A DNA stretch of 64,000 nt from Chionis minor (lineage: Eukaryota > Chordata > Aves > Charadriiformes > Chionididae). Numbering within the stretch: the first letter of the stretch is position 1; the number at the start of each line of letters is the position of its first letter. The translations under genes and the position numbers were made by a program. The notes under the pieces were generated by a model. That model ran no database searches, was not told where the DNA came from, and worked only from the letters and a program-made list of their open reading frames with translations. Where the stretch lies: contig VZSF01006572.1 in NCBI GenBank assembly GCA_013398295.1, positions 186,001-250,000 on the forward strand. The letters run 5' to 3'. Below are positions 27,059-39,400 of this stretch, one piece after another.

Positions 27059-28332
27059 TAAATTGTAATAAACCACTTTATTTTGTAAAACATGTACAAT
27101 TCTGATGTCCAGCCATTTAGATGTTTTTTGTTGTGTTCTAAAAACAACAGCCTAGTTTTTTGATACTTGGCTGAATTTCACAGATTCATAAAAGCAGATC
27201 TTTACACAAAGTAAGTAGTATCAAGAAATTTAATGAAACTGTGACAGTTTACAGGAGATAGAATTCTGTCCCTAGGACTTTGGAATCAGACGGGAATCTT
27301 AATGACCTTTTAGCTGAACAGCTCAGTACATGCCCCATTTCACTGGTTATTTCTGCAAGAAGTTCTAAATTACCTTTCATCTATGTTTATGTATGGTTTA
27401 GATGACATCTAATTCTCATCTATGTTTAATCGACACAAGACACCCTTTATCTCTTTGTGTTAGATACTAACTTAGAAAGGTTATTAGTTAAAATGTAAAT
27501 TTTAATGTTTTCAGTCTAAACATATCCAGAGAACACGGCCATAGCTATGAAAGGCACAAAAATTATCCTCTTGGATATAATCACTGCACAAATACTCAGA
27601 TTTTCTCAGCCAAGGGACCACGGAGAGGAAGAATTTCTGAAATATGCTGCATATATTTTGTGAAGCTGAAGCTGCCCGTATGCTGTGTCTCTACAACACT
27701 GCTAGGACTAGTTTTTTAGGAATTTCTGGTTTTACTTACTCCTTAATAAATAAATCCATGAAAGTAAACCCATATAACTAGTTACCGGTGTTTCCATAAC
27801 GAGGTAATTGTTTAACTTCACTTTCCTATTAGTACAACAGTAGATGTACAAGCTTCTGGCCCGTAAAGGGCATGATCTCATCAGAGACATAAAAGTAATC
27901 CATTTCTTCCTATTTCTCCAATAATTCATAAAGACTGATTGCAGCAAATTAACAATTATTTATCTGGTTAGTAATACAAGACTGTAAATGTAATAAGGCA
28001 TGATTTTGTATCAAGACTGATAGTTACAGTAGAATGACTGAAAATGACATTAAAAAAGTACATCTAGTTCTTAATGCTTTTTCATAAAAACATGTTAATG
28101 TTTTTAAACATTTTTTGTTAAAAATGTTTAAAAGATACAAAAGGGTTTGCTGTGTTTTTTTACTGGAGACAGGCAAAAGTATTACGTCACAATTTTGCAT
28201 TGCAAACCCAGAGTCAATAAGAACATTAAGATGGTAAATATTTGGGTTATTGAGTAGATGGTTAGGTGTTTAATTGCATTTAACGCTTGCAGAAGCATGA
28301 AGTGGCTTCAGATTGTACCTATGAAATTGTGG
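27059..28332. other. Intergenic, AT-rich, nothing recognised
   Basis: Lies between the CR1 copy and the retroviral remnant. It probably includes the unrecognised truncation point of that remnant. No LTR matching the one at 31026-31585 occurs here. Confidence 0.5.
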
Positions 28333-28339
28333 TCAGAAA

Positions 28340-28964
28340 GAGTTATAAAGGTGACTGGCTGTATCTATATTGTAAGGACGTAGGGAAGCTGTTATTACGA
28401 CAACAAGGTAAGTAATGTCTAATGTCCTCCTTACCTTAGATAACTGGGTATCAACATTTAAGAAAGCTCTCCGTTCCACCATCACAGTCAAAGGTACTGC
28501 CAAGAAGCTGTCGCAGATGTAATAATTGCCAATCTTTGCTTCTTCAAACCAGGGATCTAACTGTGTGGCACTGGCACAAACAGCATAAGGGTCTACACGC
28601 GCAATTTTTGCTCCATTCTGTGCTGCCAAAACAATCACTCATTTCTCCACCTGTGCGCTACCTTCACCTTCTTCTACTACTTGTTTGCCAATGGTAATAT
28701 CTAATAAAATGGCCTTGTATTGCCATTTACCAGTTGTCCAATTGCTGAAGCATCCATAAACCAAATGTTTTCTGCTGATGTACCCTCAGTGACAGGCAGT
28801 GCATCCAGAATGGTCGAAGGTTTAAAAGGTTGTGACACTACAGGATCTGCATTTACGGGCATCTGCAATTGGGAAATCTTAGCGTGCCCTTCAGTTAACT
28901 GCATATTTTCTGCAGTTCCTGTTAGGTAGGCACACCATTTTCTGATAGTGGGCTTTTCGTGCAA
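28340..28964 (-). pseudogene. Retroviral connection/RNase H remnant
   Basis: An FMDAS block marks the RNase H start (about 28800), followed by a frameshift and a GEGSAQ block near 28660. An in-frame stop precedes the last segment (28638-28340). Similarity fades at the 3' side, where the element was truncated. Confidence 0.6.
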
Positions 28965-29411
28965 CTCCTCCTGGGGAAACAGTCCCCCCCTTTAGGATTG
29001 CTCCTAGTAAATTAAACAGTTCTCTAGTTTGCACAGGTTGTCCCTGATGCATTTTCTCAATTTGTTTAACTTCTCACACTAAAGAGAAAAGTCCCTTTTT
29101 TCATTCAGAGTGTCATTGTTCTGCTGGTCCCAGCGACTGACATGTTATTAATCGTTCACTTAAAAGTTTTGACCACCTCTTCATGTTCTAATTTCCAATC
29201 CTAGGGTTTGCTTTTCCATGAGAGTGAATATAATCGATGGGAAATGATAGAAAATCCAGGCACATGCTTCCACCGATGTCCAGAAGCTCGCATTAACTGT
29301 TGTAACTCCTTCCTTGACTGGGGCATTTGCAGCTCTCTGATTTTTCTTACGGTATCTGGACGAACCACTGCACTGCCAGCTATCCACTAAATACCTAAAA
29401 ATTTTATTTCT

Positions 29412-30016
29412 TCACTTGGTCCCTGACATTTGCCGGGGTGGAATCTCAATTTCTGCTTTGTTTAACGGTTGCCACACTGCTGCTGCTGCTTCCCCTACCA
29501 TCTCAGGGGAAGTTCCTCCGATCAGAATATCATCTATATATTGGTACAGCACCACACCTTGGGGGCACACGACTGTCCGTAAAAGTTCAGCAAGTGCAGG
29601 ACAAGCAATCGTGGGTGAATGTTTATCCCCCTCTGGGAGCCTGTTAAAGGTGTATTGCATTCCCTCCCAAGGGAAAGCAAACTTCTCTTTATCCTCCTCC
29701 TTCAAGGGACCCATAAAGTACGTTATCTTTTACATCTGGTGCCTCCATCCATGGGTGTGCAGCTGTGCTCAAAGTAGCTGTTAGGTTTGGAATGTTTGGT
29801 ACATCGTCAGTGATGAAGCGTCACCTCCCAAATGGTTTCCCAACCGGTCAGAGAGACCGAGTTATATGGGGAATGGGTGCTGGAGGCAATTTGTCGTTTC
29901 TCCAAATCAGCTACGACTTCAGAAATTCCATTTTGTGCTGCCACAGGATTTGGATATTGCAGTATATTAGTGATTACTGAAGGAGGGAGTGTGGGGGCTG
30001 CACAGAGCACGCGCAC
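29412..30016 (-). pseudogene. Retroviral reverse transcriptase remnant
   Basis: The upstream part (30016-29807) has an LEKR-then-HSPYNS block typical of the RT fingers. The downstream part (29714-29412) has an FAFPWEGMQYTFNRLP-like palm block and the catalytic YIDDI. A frameshift and stops separate them. It is a fossil. Confidence 0.85.
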
Positions 30017-30245
30017 TGTGGCCTCCCAGCTTCTGCCGGGGGTTGGCTCCGTGTTTGAGCCAAAGGACCACGCGCTGCCCTTCGACGGGCACCAGGTCTG
30101 GCCATTTAAAACGTCAAAACCTTAAATATTTTCATGGTGATCTTCAATTGCAAAGCGAGTAGCTGACACACACTTCTCGCCCAGGAGGCATAAATTGACC
30201 TTGGCAGTTTGGCACACAACACTCACTCTGTTCACACCGGTAATT

Positions 30246-30518
30246 TTAACTCTTTGCCATCCAGACCGCACGCCCGGCTTCTCGATGTGTGATGAGTGAA
30301 ATCTGTGCTCCCATATCTATTAAAAATGCCACCAATTCTCTTTGGGGACCAACTGGAATTAAGATATATGGGTCATCATCACATCCGCTGGTAAGCCTCC
30401 ATTTTCCAGACAGGAAGGCTGAACTGCCATCTGGGTACTGGTTGGTTTTCAGCTTCATGCCCTGCGATTCCTCCCTAAGGGACAGGAAAGGGTTGTCTCC
30501 CTTTCTGGGGGCTGGCAC
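30246..30518 (-). pseudogene. Retroviral protease remnant
   Basis: An open stretch containing a retropepsin-like active-site block in which the usual D-T/S-G-A reads D-M-G-A, so the active-site Thr/Ser is lost. The downstream part is separated by stop codons. Not functional. Confidence 0.7.
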
Positions 30519-30833
30519 TGGAGGAGTTGACCTTTGTGATCTTCAAGGCTTCAGGTTTTGTTTTTCAGCGGATGCGGTGTCCCAGCCCATTTCATGGCTG
30601 TCGCTAACGATGCCATGCATTAATTCTGCCCATGTAGGGAGCTGCTTGTGGGCTTCTTGAGCATTATCACCTAGTCCCTTGTTGTGTTCCGTGTCTTTCT
30701 TGATGTCATAATTTTGCAACTAGATGGGCTTTAAGAATTGCCAGGGCTCCTCTAATCAGTGGTTTTAACATTGCCTTTGTGCGTCCTGACTTTTAGGTGC
30801 TCTTCAACAGCTTCCCAATTATGTTAATTGCCA

Positions 30834-31010
30834 CGAGCCCGTTCTGCTGAGAAGCTGGGACTTGGATTCACTCCATGCTTATGAAAATACCTGGCAACTT
30901 GATTATTTACGGCATAGGGGACAGAGTCGCAAGCCCGTTCTTCTGAGAAGTTGGGAGTTGGATTCACTCCGTGTCTCCAGAAATAATGGGTGATGCTATT
31001 TGCCACCCTG
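30834..31010 (-). repeat. 96-bp tandem duplication inside the retroviral leader/gag region
   Basis: The block gagcccgttctgctgagaag at 30835 recurs as aagcccgttcttctgagaag at 30931, period 96 bp, with ACTTGGATTCACTCC-like continuation in both. The spacing is a multiple of three. Whether it was ever translated is unknown. Confidence 0.75.
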
Positions 31011-31025
31011 TCAGCTACACCAATT

Positions 31026-31585
31026 TGTTGCAGACGGAGTGATGCACTTTGCTCGCAAGAGAGAAGCAACAATATATTTTATTGAAGACAGTGATTTAAC
31101 AAAGTTTGATAGTAAATGTGACGGTGTTTTAACAAGATTTGACGGCAAGGTACACCTGATTAATCACTGTATAGAGGACAGGGTGAAATGTGTTGGGGAG
31201 ACGCTCCTGTCCAGAGGAGACCCCCTTGCTTTCCAAACTTCTGCTCAGAGAAGTCTAGGTGTGGATCACACCTAGATCAAATCCTAGTCTCAGACTTGGT
31301 CAACAGTTTATGTCTGAAGGATTATATATGCACAATCAATCCTTCACGTCACTACGCTAAGATTTCAAAGTTCTGGCGTGCTTATTCCCAATTTGCTTAC
31401 CAAGTATCTGGCACGATAAGGAATGTCTCAGCCTCTAGGAGTAACCCTGAGAGGAGTCCCTACTCAAGGGGAGGTCCTGGCATGCAACCCACGAGCCCTG
31501 AGCTGTCGTCTATTTACAGAGTAAGGTGATTGAACTACAGCCGTATTTGCACACCAGCGAGACATCTGGGTCCCTGTCCCCAACA
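31026..31585 (-). repeat. Retroviral 5' LTR (560 bp)
   Basis: Bounded by a perfect 5-bp inverted repeat, TGTTG at 31026-31030 and CAACA at 31581-31585. On the minus strand the LTR starts TGTTGGGGACAGGG. It has a TATA box (TATATAA, 31328-31322) and an AATAAA signal (31083-31078) about 240 nt later, then ends CAACA. Three bases after the end comes TGG (TGGTGTAGCTGACAGG), the place and form of a tRNA primer-binding site. I could not match the tRNA. Confidence 0.82.
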
Positions 31586-31815
31586 GCCTTTGGCTGCGTA
31601 AGCTGGGGGCAGCCACCACGACCCCCTCGGCTGGTTATGGCTCAAGCAGGGGAGGGGGGAGCACACCACCACAGAAGCCGAGAGACACAATTATCATTTG
31701 CATTTAAAAAGCATCCCGAGACCCTAGCTAGAATTGGGCGTCAGCTCCTTGGGACCACAAGTTTTCTGGTGAGAACTTCTCAGGAGAAGTTATTGGCTCC
31801 CATGGTGACCACGTG

Positions 31816-31950
31816 AAGCTGGTCCCCATACACTAACATGTTCTCAAACAAGCCGGATTGATTTTTGTTTTTTTTTAAATTAAGCTGATCCCCATATACT
31901 AACATGTTCTCAAACAAGCTGGATTGATTTTTGATTTTTTTTTTCAAATT
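31816..31950. repeat. Tandem duplication, two 66-69 bp units
   Basis: Unit 1 at 31816-31881 and unit 2 at 31882-31950 share tactaacatgttctcaaaca-like sequence and end in a T run plus AAATT. They differ by a few substitutions and T-run length. It lies between the LTR and the candidate exon. Confidence 0.85.
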
Positions 31951-31979
31951 AAGTATCATACATTTTAACCAGCTTTCAG

Positions 31980-32186
31980 TATTTCCATCTTGTTAGCGAA
32001 TGAGAAGATTATTGAAATACAGAAGAAAATAGCAGAGGAAGAATTGCAAAAAGAGAAGAGACAGAAGGACATAAAGAAAAACTTCAGAGCAGTCTTCCTC
32101 AGCTGTACCACTTCAGAACAGCAGTTTGGAGGAAGTACAGCGCAATTCAATCTAGCTAGGAACATTCTGTCTGCAGACCACAAGTG
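31980..32186 (+). CDS. Candidate exon or relic encoding a charged coiled-coil segment
   Basis: A 207-nt stretch is open from a plausible acceptor (ccagctttcag, ending 31979) to a TGA at 32184-32186. It encodes a heptad-like, Lys/Glu-rich helix (NEKIIEIQKKIAEEELQKEK and on). There is no ATG at the start, so it would be a terminal exon. It lies where CCDC110, a coiled-coil gene, is expected by synteny, on the expected strand. I could not match it to CCDC110 or anything else. It could equally be a chance open frame. Confidence 0.3.
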
Positions 32187-33345
32187 AACAACATGGCAAA
32201 TGCGCCCAACACTCTACAAAGATGACACCAGGGTACCCAAGGTCAGCACCAGAACCATGGCCTAATGCAAGGTATAAACAAAGAAAGAAGGAATTTTGTT
32301 ACAGGTCTTTGGACAGAGAAAACAATCCTGTATAAATTAGTATTTTCAAATAATGTTGGGTCCCCTTGATCTCAAGGTAAGGGGTTTTATGCTTCAACGC
32401 CTGCTGGAAGACCTGAGCAACAATTCTTGGGTTTATGTTTATTTTTATTTTTATTGACACCAGGAAATGTGAGATCCAGTCTGGAATTTCTTTAAAAAAA
32501 CTATTACCCTGTGAACAGCAGTAAAGATACCCTTTCATGAATATTCTACAGTGGAATGATAAATCTCTACTAAAAATGAATTTTGTCTTCATATAACAGT
32601 AAATGCCGAGGATTTTTTTGATTTTTATAATAAATTACCTTTGATTGACATGAACAAATTTCTTGGATCATATATAAAAACACGGCAAAAATTATTAAGA
32701 TGGAGGCAAGGGGTACATTTAGGATCACAGTTCCATCTGAGAAGCTGTTAGTTTGAAAGATGGATCAGATTTGTTAGGAACTTTTTACATAAGCAAAGTG
32801 AAATTAAGCTGCTCTTGGAGAATATGGCAACACTTATGGTTGTCAGGAAGTTGAGGAAGAGCGGTAAACAGATGCTGGCCAATAGAGATGACTCCTCCCT
32901 TCGTAACAGCCTGCTAAACTAAACAGCAAAACTAAAAATTATATATTTCTAAGACAGTTCCTACCCCAAATTGCAGTTGAAATAAAGTACAAGTTGTAAT
33001 TCTACTAAAGGGAAACAATGACATTAGTTTCACTGTGGGTCGCACATGACTAACTTGGTTAATACGTACACTGATTCTCACTTTAAAATATATGCACTTC
33101 CTTCCACTGCAACATATATAGTCCATTTCCAACCCAAATTACTCATTAGAAAGTATGGTTTTTGAAAGCACATTGCAAAAGTCCAGTTAAGCAATAAGAT
33201 GAACATTTATACAAAAATATAACCTTGGACTTAATAAATAAATGCTCTTAAATTATTTGTTATCGCTTTATATTTAGAAATAAAAGATTGCATTCTCAAT
33301 AATTAAACAGATTGAATTGACCTATATACTTGAAGTCCGCTTTTC
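32187..33345. other. Intergenic, downstream of CFAP96
   Basis: AT-rich sequence with no gene or repeat recognised. The CFAP96 3' end lies just beyond it, at about 33350. Confidence 0.5.
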
Positions 33346-33349
33346 ACAT

Positions 33350-33355
33350 TTTATT
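33350..33355 (-). terminator. CFAP96: CFAP96 poly(A) signal
   Basis: AATAAA on the minus strand (TTTATT on plus), 58 nt after the TAG stop at 33413. It gives a short 3' UTR. Confidence 0.6.
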
Positions 33356-33412
33356 TGCTTTTTCAACAGTTTAAAGAGTCTTAAAATGTACCCTTCATTT
33401 CACCTTTTGTAC

Positions 33413-36400
33413 CTAATAAGATGTCAGCTGTGCAGTCTTGTAGTTCTTTACATTTAATGATCTGCAATGTAAATGAAGAGAAACTTATTAGATTTTTGTA
33501 GACTATCTCTGTACAAATTACAAGAGTTTTTGTAACAATTAAAAACTGTGGCACACTCAGCCCTGTAATTAGATTTAATGACTTGAATCCTCACGAAGTC
33601 AAATTTATTTCAACAGAGCTCTGCGAGAGAGCAAGAATCCACACTAGCAAATCCAATTACAGGATTATGGTCCAAATATCAGAAGATAAGCTTTCCATTG
33701 GAAAGTACATAAAGAACTGTAATTCAGTGGGGAAGCGTATGATTTGAAAAATGTCTTACCACATTTCTTAAAGCCTATGAGCTATGAGCTTCATACTTAT
33801 AATGAATTCGGTTCACATTCTATTAAACTTAGGAATAATGAACCAAAAATAAATACATTCTCTAAAATTCTTAGGAGGGAAACAGTAGTAGAGAATTTGA
33901 AATACTAGTTTAAGTTTCTCTCTTTGGAATTTCTGTTGGCTATGTGAAATTTTTTCTCTTTACAAATATTTTTGATGAGTCCATCATAACTGTATCTGTG
34001 AGTGCATAATGACACTTCACAATCAGTCACCCCGTTTCAATTTTTAAACCTACTTCTCATACAGTTCCCAATAAAAAAAAATAATTTGGGAACATGAATA
34101 AATAATTGTTGATAAAACAGTAATACAAACACACTGATAAGAAGGCTACTCAGACCAATATACCACTCTTTTCCCCTTTTACTAGCTTAAAAACACCAGC
34201 GTATACATGGAAGGTCGTATGTTCTTACATCGGTGTTGGTAGTTACGACACTCTTGGGTGTACCAAAAAATTACTTTCAATTCTTTCTTACTTTTCATTA
34301 GTAATGAAAAGCATTATGGAGTAATATGTAGCTTCTGGTTCTGTCTTGTCAGTGTAAATAAAAACTTCAAACTATCCCTGCAACTTAAAAAGTGATTATG
34401 CAAATGCTGATACGTGGTGAAAGAAAGTAAAAAGAACAGCCATGGGTGAATAAGGGAGGTGTATTTCTTAGACTTCACACATGGTATGTAAAAGACAAAT
34501 CCCAAATGTGAAGCACTCTGAGACAGTTTTTCAAATTTTAATTAAGTATTTCTAAAATACTTCCTGTTACTCACTGCGTATGCAAAATAATATGCTTAAC
34601 TTTTCTGCATGCAATCTTAGAAATCTGCATTTGACAGTGATTTCTCTAAATAACTCTAGAAGAACACAGCCTTTTCTGCTTGAATTACAACAGAGCCAAA
34701 ACCAGAAAATCTGTGTAAATGTAAGTGTTATAACTTACTAAGACAAAAAGTAAAGAATCATGTGCTTATCTACCTATATACGTGCACTGAGTACTATAAA
34801 TCTCTTCTAACATTGCACAGTGACATATTTGTAGTTAGGAATCCAGCCTCAGTGCCGTTGTTTCAAAAGCTTCACACGTTTCAATTACCTAATACTCTGT
34901 TTGCCAGCAGAGGGAGCCCATTTTGTTCCATAAACACAGGGGAAAACAAAAACAGATTTTGTTTTTAACAGTTACTTTCATGGTCTTTTTACATTTTACA
35001 TCAATTCAGAAAAGAATAAAAAAAATAATGATTCAATGACATTCGTATAGCATTATTTTGAAGGTCTCTATGATACTTATAACCTTATAAAGTAACCTGA
35101 ATTTACAGAAGAGAGTAGGAATAAATTTTGAAAGCCAAGTTCCTTATACATTTCTTATCCTCTTGTTAATAATTTGTTCCTGCATTTATTCGATTATTTT
35201 AGACACTAATAAACAGCTGCGTTAATGACTTGTGGTAGTCAGCACACATGAAACATGAAGTCAAATTGCAGGAGCTTACCTTGTGACATTTAAAGTTATT
35301 ATGCTTGTAATAGGTCTGCTTTTTGGGCCAGCAGGAGGATGAAAAATCTTTCGTTCTTTATTAGTTGCAACAGCCTCAGATTTTTTAATTATATAAGGGT
35401 CAGCGGAATGACTTGGGTAAGGATCAAACGTGCCTCCTTTCATGCCCCCTGCCTGAAAAAAAACCCAAACTTTTCAAAATGCCAATCTACAATATAACTG
35501 AAAATATTTTAAAATATTTTTCATGCAAAAGCAAGTAAGAATACTGAATAGCAGACTGCATTATATATAAAAAACAATGACACTAAGCAACCAGAAGGAA
35601 TGAACTATGTTCCTATATATCCTTCATACTAACTCCAGGCTTTACTTCTTATGCCCTCTATGCCCTTCCACGCGTATTTATTCCCAACCTTTTCCTCTTT
35701 TTCTCCTAACTATTGAAGAGCAGGCCAATTCTAAAGCGGATTCCAAATTTCTGTCTGCTGATGGACAAGCAACAGGTAACGCCTGAGCTTATTCTGCAGC
35801 TTTTTCCTGAGCAGAGGGACTAACCTGAGTCTTTCTGCTCCTTCCAGCAATCCATTCCCACGGCACTTCTAGGAATTACTTTTCAGATGTTTGTCTGTAT
35901 AGGCTAAGAGTAATTAGCAAGTTCAAAAATGATAGGAGTGACTGACAGAGTCCAAAATACGGAAGCTTTTCATTTTGCTACAGTAATCTAGTCTTACTGA
36001 CATTTATTGCATAACCTTCTGCTTTTTATCTTTTTGTGGTGGATGCAGTCAATTAACTGTATGTTAACAGCACCACGCAGATTTTAAAGAGAAATACTTT
36101 TTAGGTTACTTGGAACTGGTTAGCAGCGGTTGTTGGGTCAAACAAGATTTCATTGCTTTGGAAATTGGAAACAAAATAAATGGAATAGTATCTTCTGTAA
36201 GAAAAATAAGAAGTTAATAGCAGAACTAAACATTTATTTCTATCTTCTGTACCGTAAGCAAAGCTTTTAATAGGAAATATCTGAATATTTATCTTCTGTC
36301 TCCAGTAGCTACAAGACAAATTAACCTTTTTAGCAGGAGAACTTGGTTTGAAAGGTGGTGCAATTGGCTTCTCTGTAGGTGGTTTCTTCACAGGTGGCAA

Positions 36401-39400
36401 AGGTTTGTTATTAAAATAGGGATTCATGTCAAAATACTCCTGGGGATATAGATTTAACTTGAAAGGCCCTCCTTTAAGCAACCGTTTATGTTCCTCTTGC
36501 GCTTTCTGTAAAACAAATATGTTGAAAGAAACAATCTCGAGGCTTTTTACTGTATGTTATCCTGAGAGACAAATGGAAAGCGTTACATTTAATCCTGAAG
36601 AATGTTCACTCTGACTTTATTCACTCTTGTTTGATGACTGAAGTATTAGTATGAACATAGATTCACTGGACAGGAAGCACAACAACCACTACGGAAGTAT
36701 GGCAGGAAAATGTCAGGAAAAGCATTTAAGATGTATGTGTCTAACAGTGTTGTAGACCTGTATTTTGGGCACACAGGAATACACGCATGCTTGGAAATTC
36801 TGCCTGCACACATCCCAGCTGCTCACTCATGTGAACCCTGGCCACTATGTTTCCCAGATTCTGAGCACTTAACTAAGTTGAGCTTCTCTAGGAATTGGCT
36901 CTTTGTGCCATGGGTTATGTTGACTATTCTTCCCAGATTCCATTTTAAAATAAAGTTAGTTAAAACACTGCAAACAATTTAAAGACAAGTATAAAATGTA
37001 CCATCAGTAATACAGTATCACCAGGTAATTTATGCTAAAGGCTAAGAGCAAATTCCCTTTTTTCTATGGAGTGGAAACAATCCCTCCTCCCTCTTTCCTC
37101 TGTTCTTCTCATTTTCTGCACTGGATGCTTAGTTTTGACTCTGAATTTTTCTCCACTGCAGGTAGCCGAATTGTTTCTTCTAATCCCCTTCTTACCCTAG
37201 ACCAAAAAATGTCCTCCTGCTGTTATTTTTCACAACATATGATGAAAATACACAGGATAACTAATATCAGTGCAAGCAAATATATGAGTTTTCTTAGATT
37301 TATGAACTTATATGAAAAAAGGAACACAATTTTTTAATATAGCATCTAGGATAATTCTTCTGACAACAACATAGAAGTATTATTGTTCTTGCTATTGGTA
37401 TTGTTTGGTCATTATTGCATTGTAGCTTAAGGTCTCCAAATAAAAAATGAAGGTCAGATCCTGTAGGGTAGCACTTGTGTGTGATACTGCCAGATGTCTC
37501 AAAGGAAAAATAATAAACAATACCTAAATATTTTTATACAGGATGGTCATTAATTTGTTTTCCTTCCTCCACTTTGTAAATAAACATTAGTGGTTTCAAG
37601 CTACAGGAAACACGACAGGGAACAAAATGTTCAGGTACATTGTAACAAATAATCATAACAGTGATACATAATAAAGACAAATGTTTTTACCTTTGCATTT
37701 ATTCTTTCTACTTCATACCCATCAGGTTCATGTGGAAATTGTTCTCCTATGGTAAGGTTTGCATAACTGTAAAAACAAAATTAATTACTTAGGTGTTCAA
37801 AAGAAACATTTCATAAAATATTCTGCAAGAAGCAATATTGTGAAGTTACCCATATCCAGTTCCTTTCTTTCCTGGATTAGTATAAAAATTCTTCCCAGGC
37901 GGAATATATCTTTCTTTGGCTTTCAGTTGTGGACTGAAGTATGGATATGAACCTCCTATGGTTCCATAATAGCTGCCAAGTCCACATCTAAAAATAGCAA
38001 ATTAACACATTGATTAACGTTTTGCAAATATTTCAGGCTTTCCACATTTAGTATGCTAAAACCACAGTAAGCAGGAAACCCAAACACCATACACATTTCA
38101 AGAGGTAAACATAAAACTAGATCAGATCCACGGATCTGTCCTTGGGTCTACTACTACAGCAATTCCACACACAGTGGCATGGACAAAAAAGAAACAAGAT
38201 GCTGGCAGAGATGAAGTTTTAAGGCAACATAATAAAATAAATATACTTAATAGAGGCTATTTTAATTTTGCCCCAACGTGGTGAAGTACTCTGGTAGAGA
38301 CAGATTCACAGAGACCCAGAGGAAGAGGTTAGACAGACTTGGTGGTTGATGACAAGAGGTCAGGTTTCCCACAGGATTATGGAGATCAGCAAGTTAGTTT
38401 TGGTATGATAACAGAGCAGCACGTAACGTGGGGTACCGGTCTGTAACATCTTTTTGTCTGGGAGATGGTAGGACTAGTTAACTTTCTTGTGTTGTCACAG
38501 AAGGAAAATAAAAAGAGGCACAGCTCATTTATAGGAGAAACACTTCTACCCACGAAGCTGCAGGAATTCACAAAGACTGTTTTTTAAAGACCAACTTGAA
38601 AATCAGTATTTGCTGACAGGTGTATGACATGCTCTCAAAGTACAAGATCATACAGCTGCTAAAGGAGAAAAGGATGGAGACAAACTAACAAAATAGCTGA
38701 ATGGCAATTTGGTCCACTAAGCTGCAGCTAGTGTGGTAAAAAAAGAAAGAAATAAACAACTCTCTGTCCCCACATCCCAAAAACCCAAAACAGAACAGAA
38801 AAAAAAATAAACAGGGGCTACTGTATAAGATCTGTCAACTACTCCAGATAGCCGAGGTAATCTGCTTTGCCTGTACTGTCTGCAATTACAGTGGGGAGAC
38901 AGTAAAGTGTCTCAACGAGTTTCTACTTAAAAGGGCCATTATGGAATGCTGACAGGATTAGGATGCCAAGATAACATTTGTCATCTTTGCACAGAACGCT
39001 AACCTGCCTGTTCATTACTCTCTGTTTATTTAGGGACTTCATAAACCCATATATAGAAAAAAAAGGGGTAAACTGACAATGCACAGACAACCTTTATCTT
39101 GGCATTTCCCAGCTCTTCCGTGCTTTATTTCATATTCTTTAAATGTCACTTCTATGAGTTGGCTTTTTATATGCCAGTAACAAAATAACAAGAGAACAAA
39201 CACATGAAGAAAAGAAAGGTCCAGGCTTCAGTCACACCTTCAGAGTATGACATCTTTCCTTTTGCACCCAACGACAAATGTGGCTTCATTGTAAAGCAAA
39301 GACTCCCAAGAGCTGCTTATCACTCAGGCAGCCAAGAATAACAACTCGACGCACAGCCACAGACCTCTGCACTAGTTCCGTAGTTACGATGGGAGTCAGT

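Larger units (their letters stand above)
28340..31585 (-). mobile_element. Endogenous retrovirus, 3'-truncated and inactivated
   Basis: A decayed provirus on the minus strand. In its own 5' to 3' order it has a complete LTR (31585-31026), a leader/gag region with a 96-bp duplication, a protease remnant (about 30518-30246), reverse transcriptase (about 30016-29412, with YIDDI), a connection region, and RNase H (about 28964-28340). Integrase, env and the 3' LTR are missing. Every domain is interrupted by stops and frame changes, so it cannot encode a working Pol. The class is unsure. The YIDDI motif and RNase H are compatible with an avian ERV-L-like or beta-like Pol, but I could not assign one. 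Confidence 0.85.

Noticed and set aside
28333..28470. Apparent splice donor (AAG|GTAAGG) at the end of the RNase H remnant, suggesting a host exon
   Set aside because: The sequence continues the RNase H domain of the retroviral fossil; the GTAAG is probably fortuitous.
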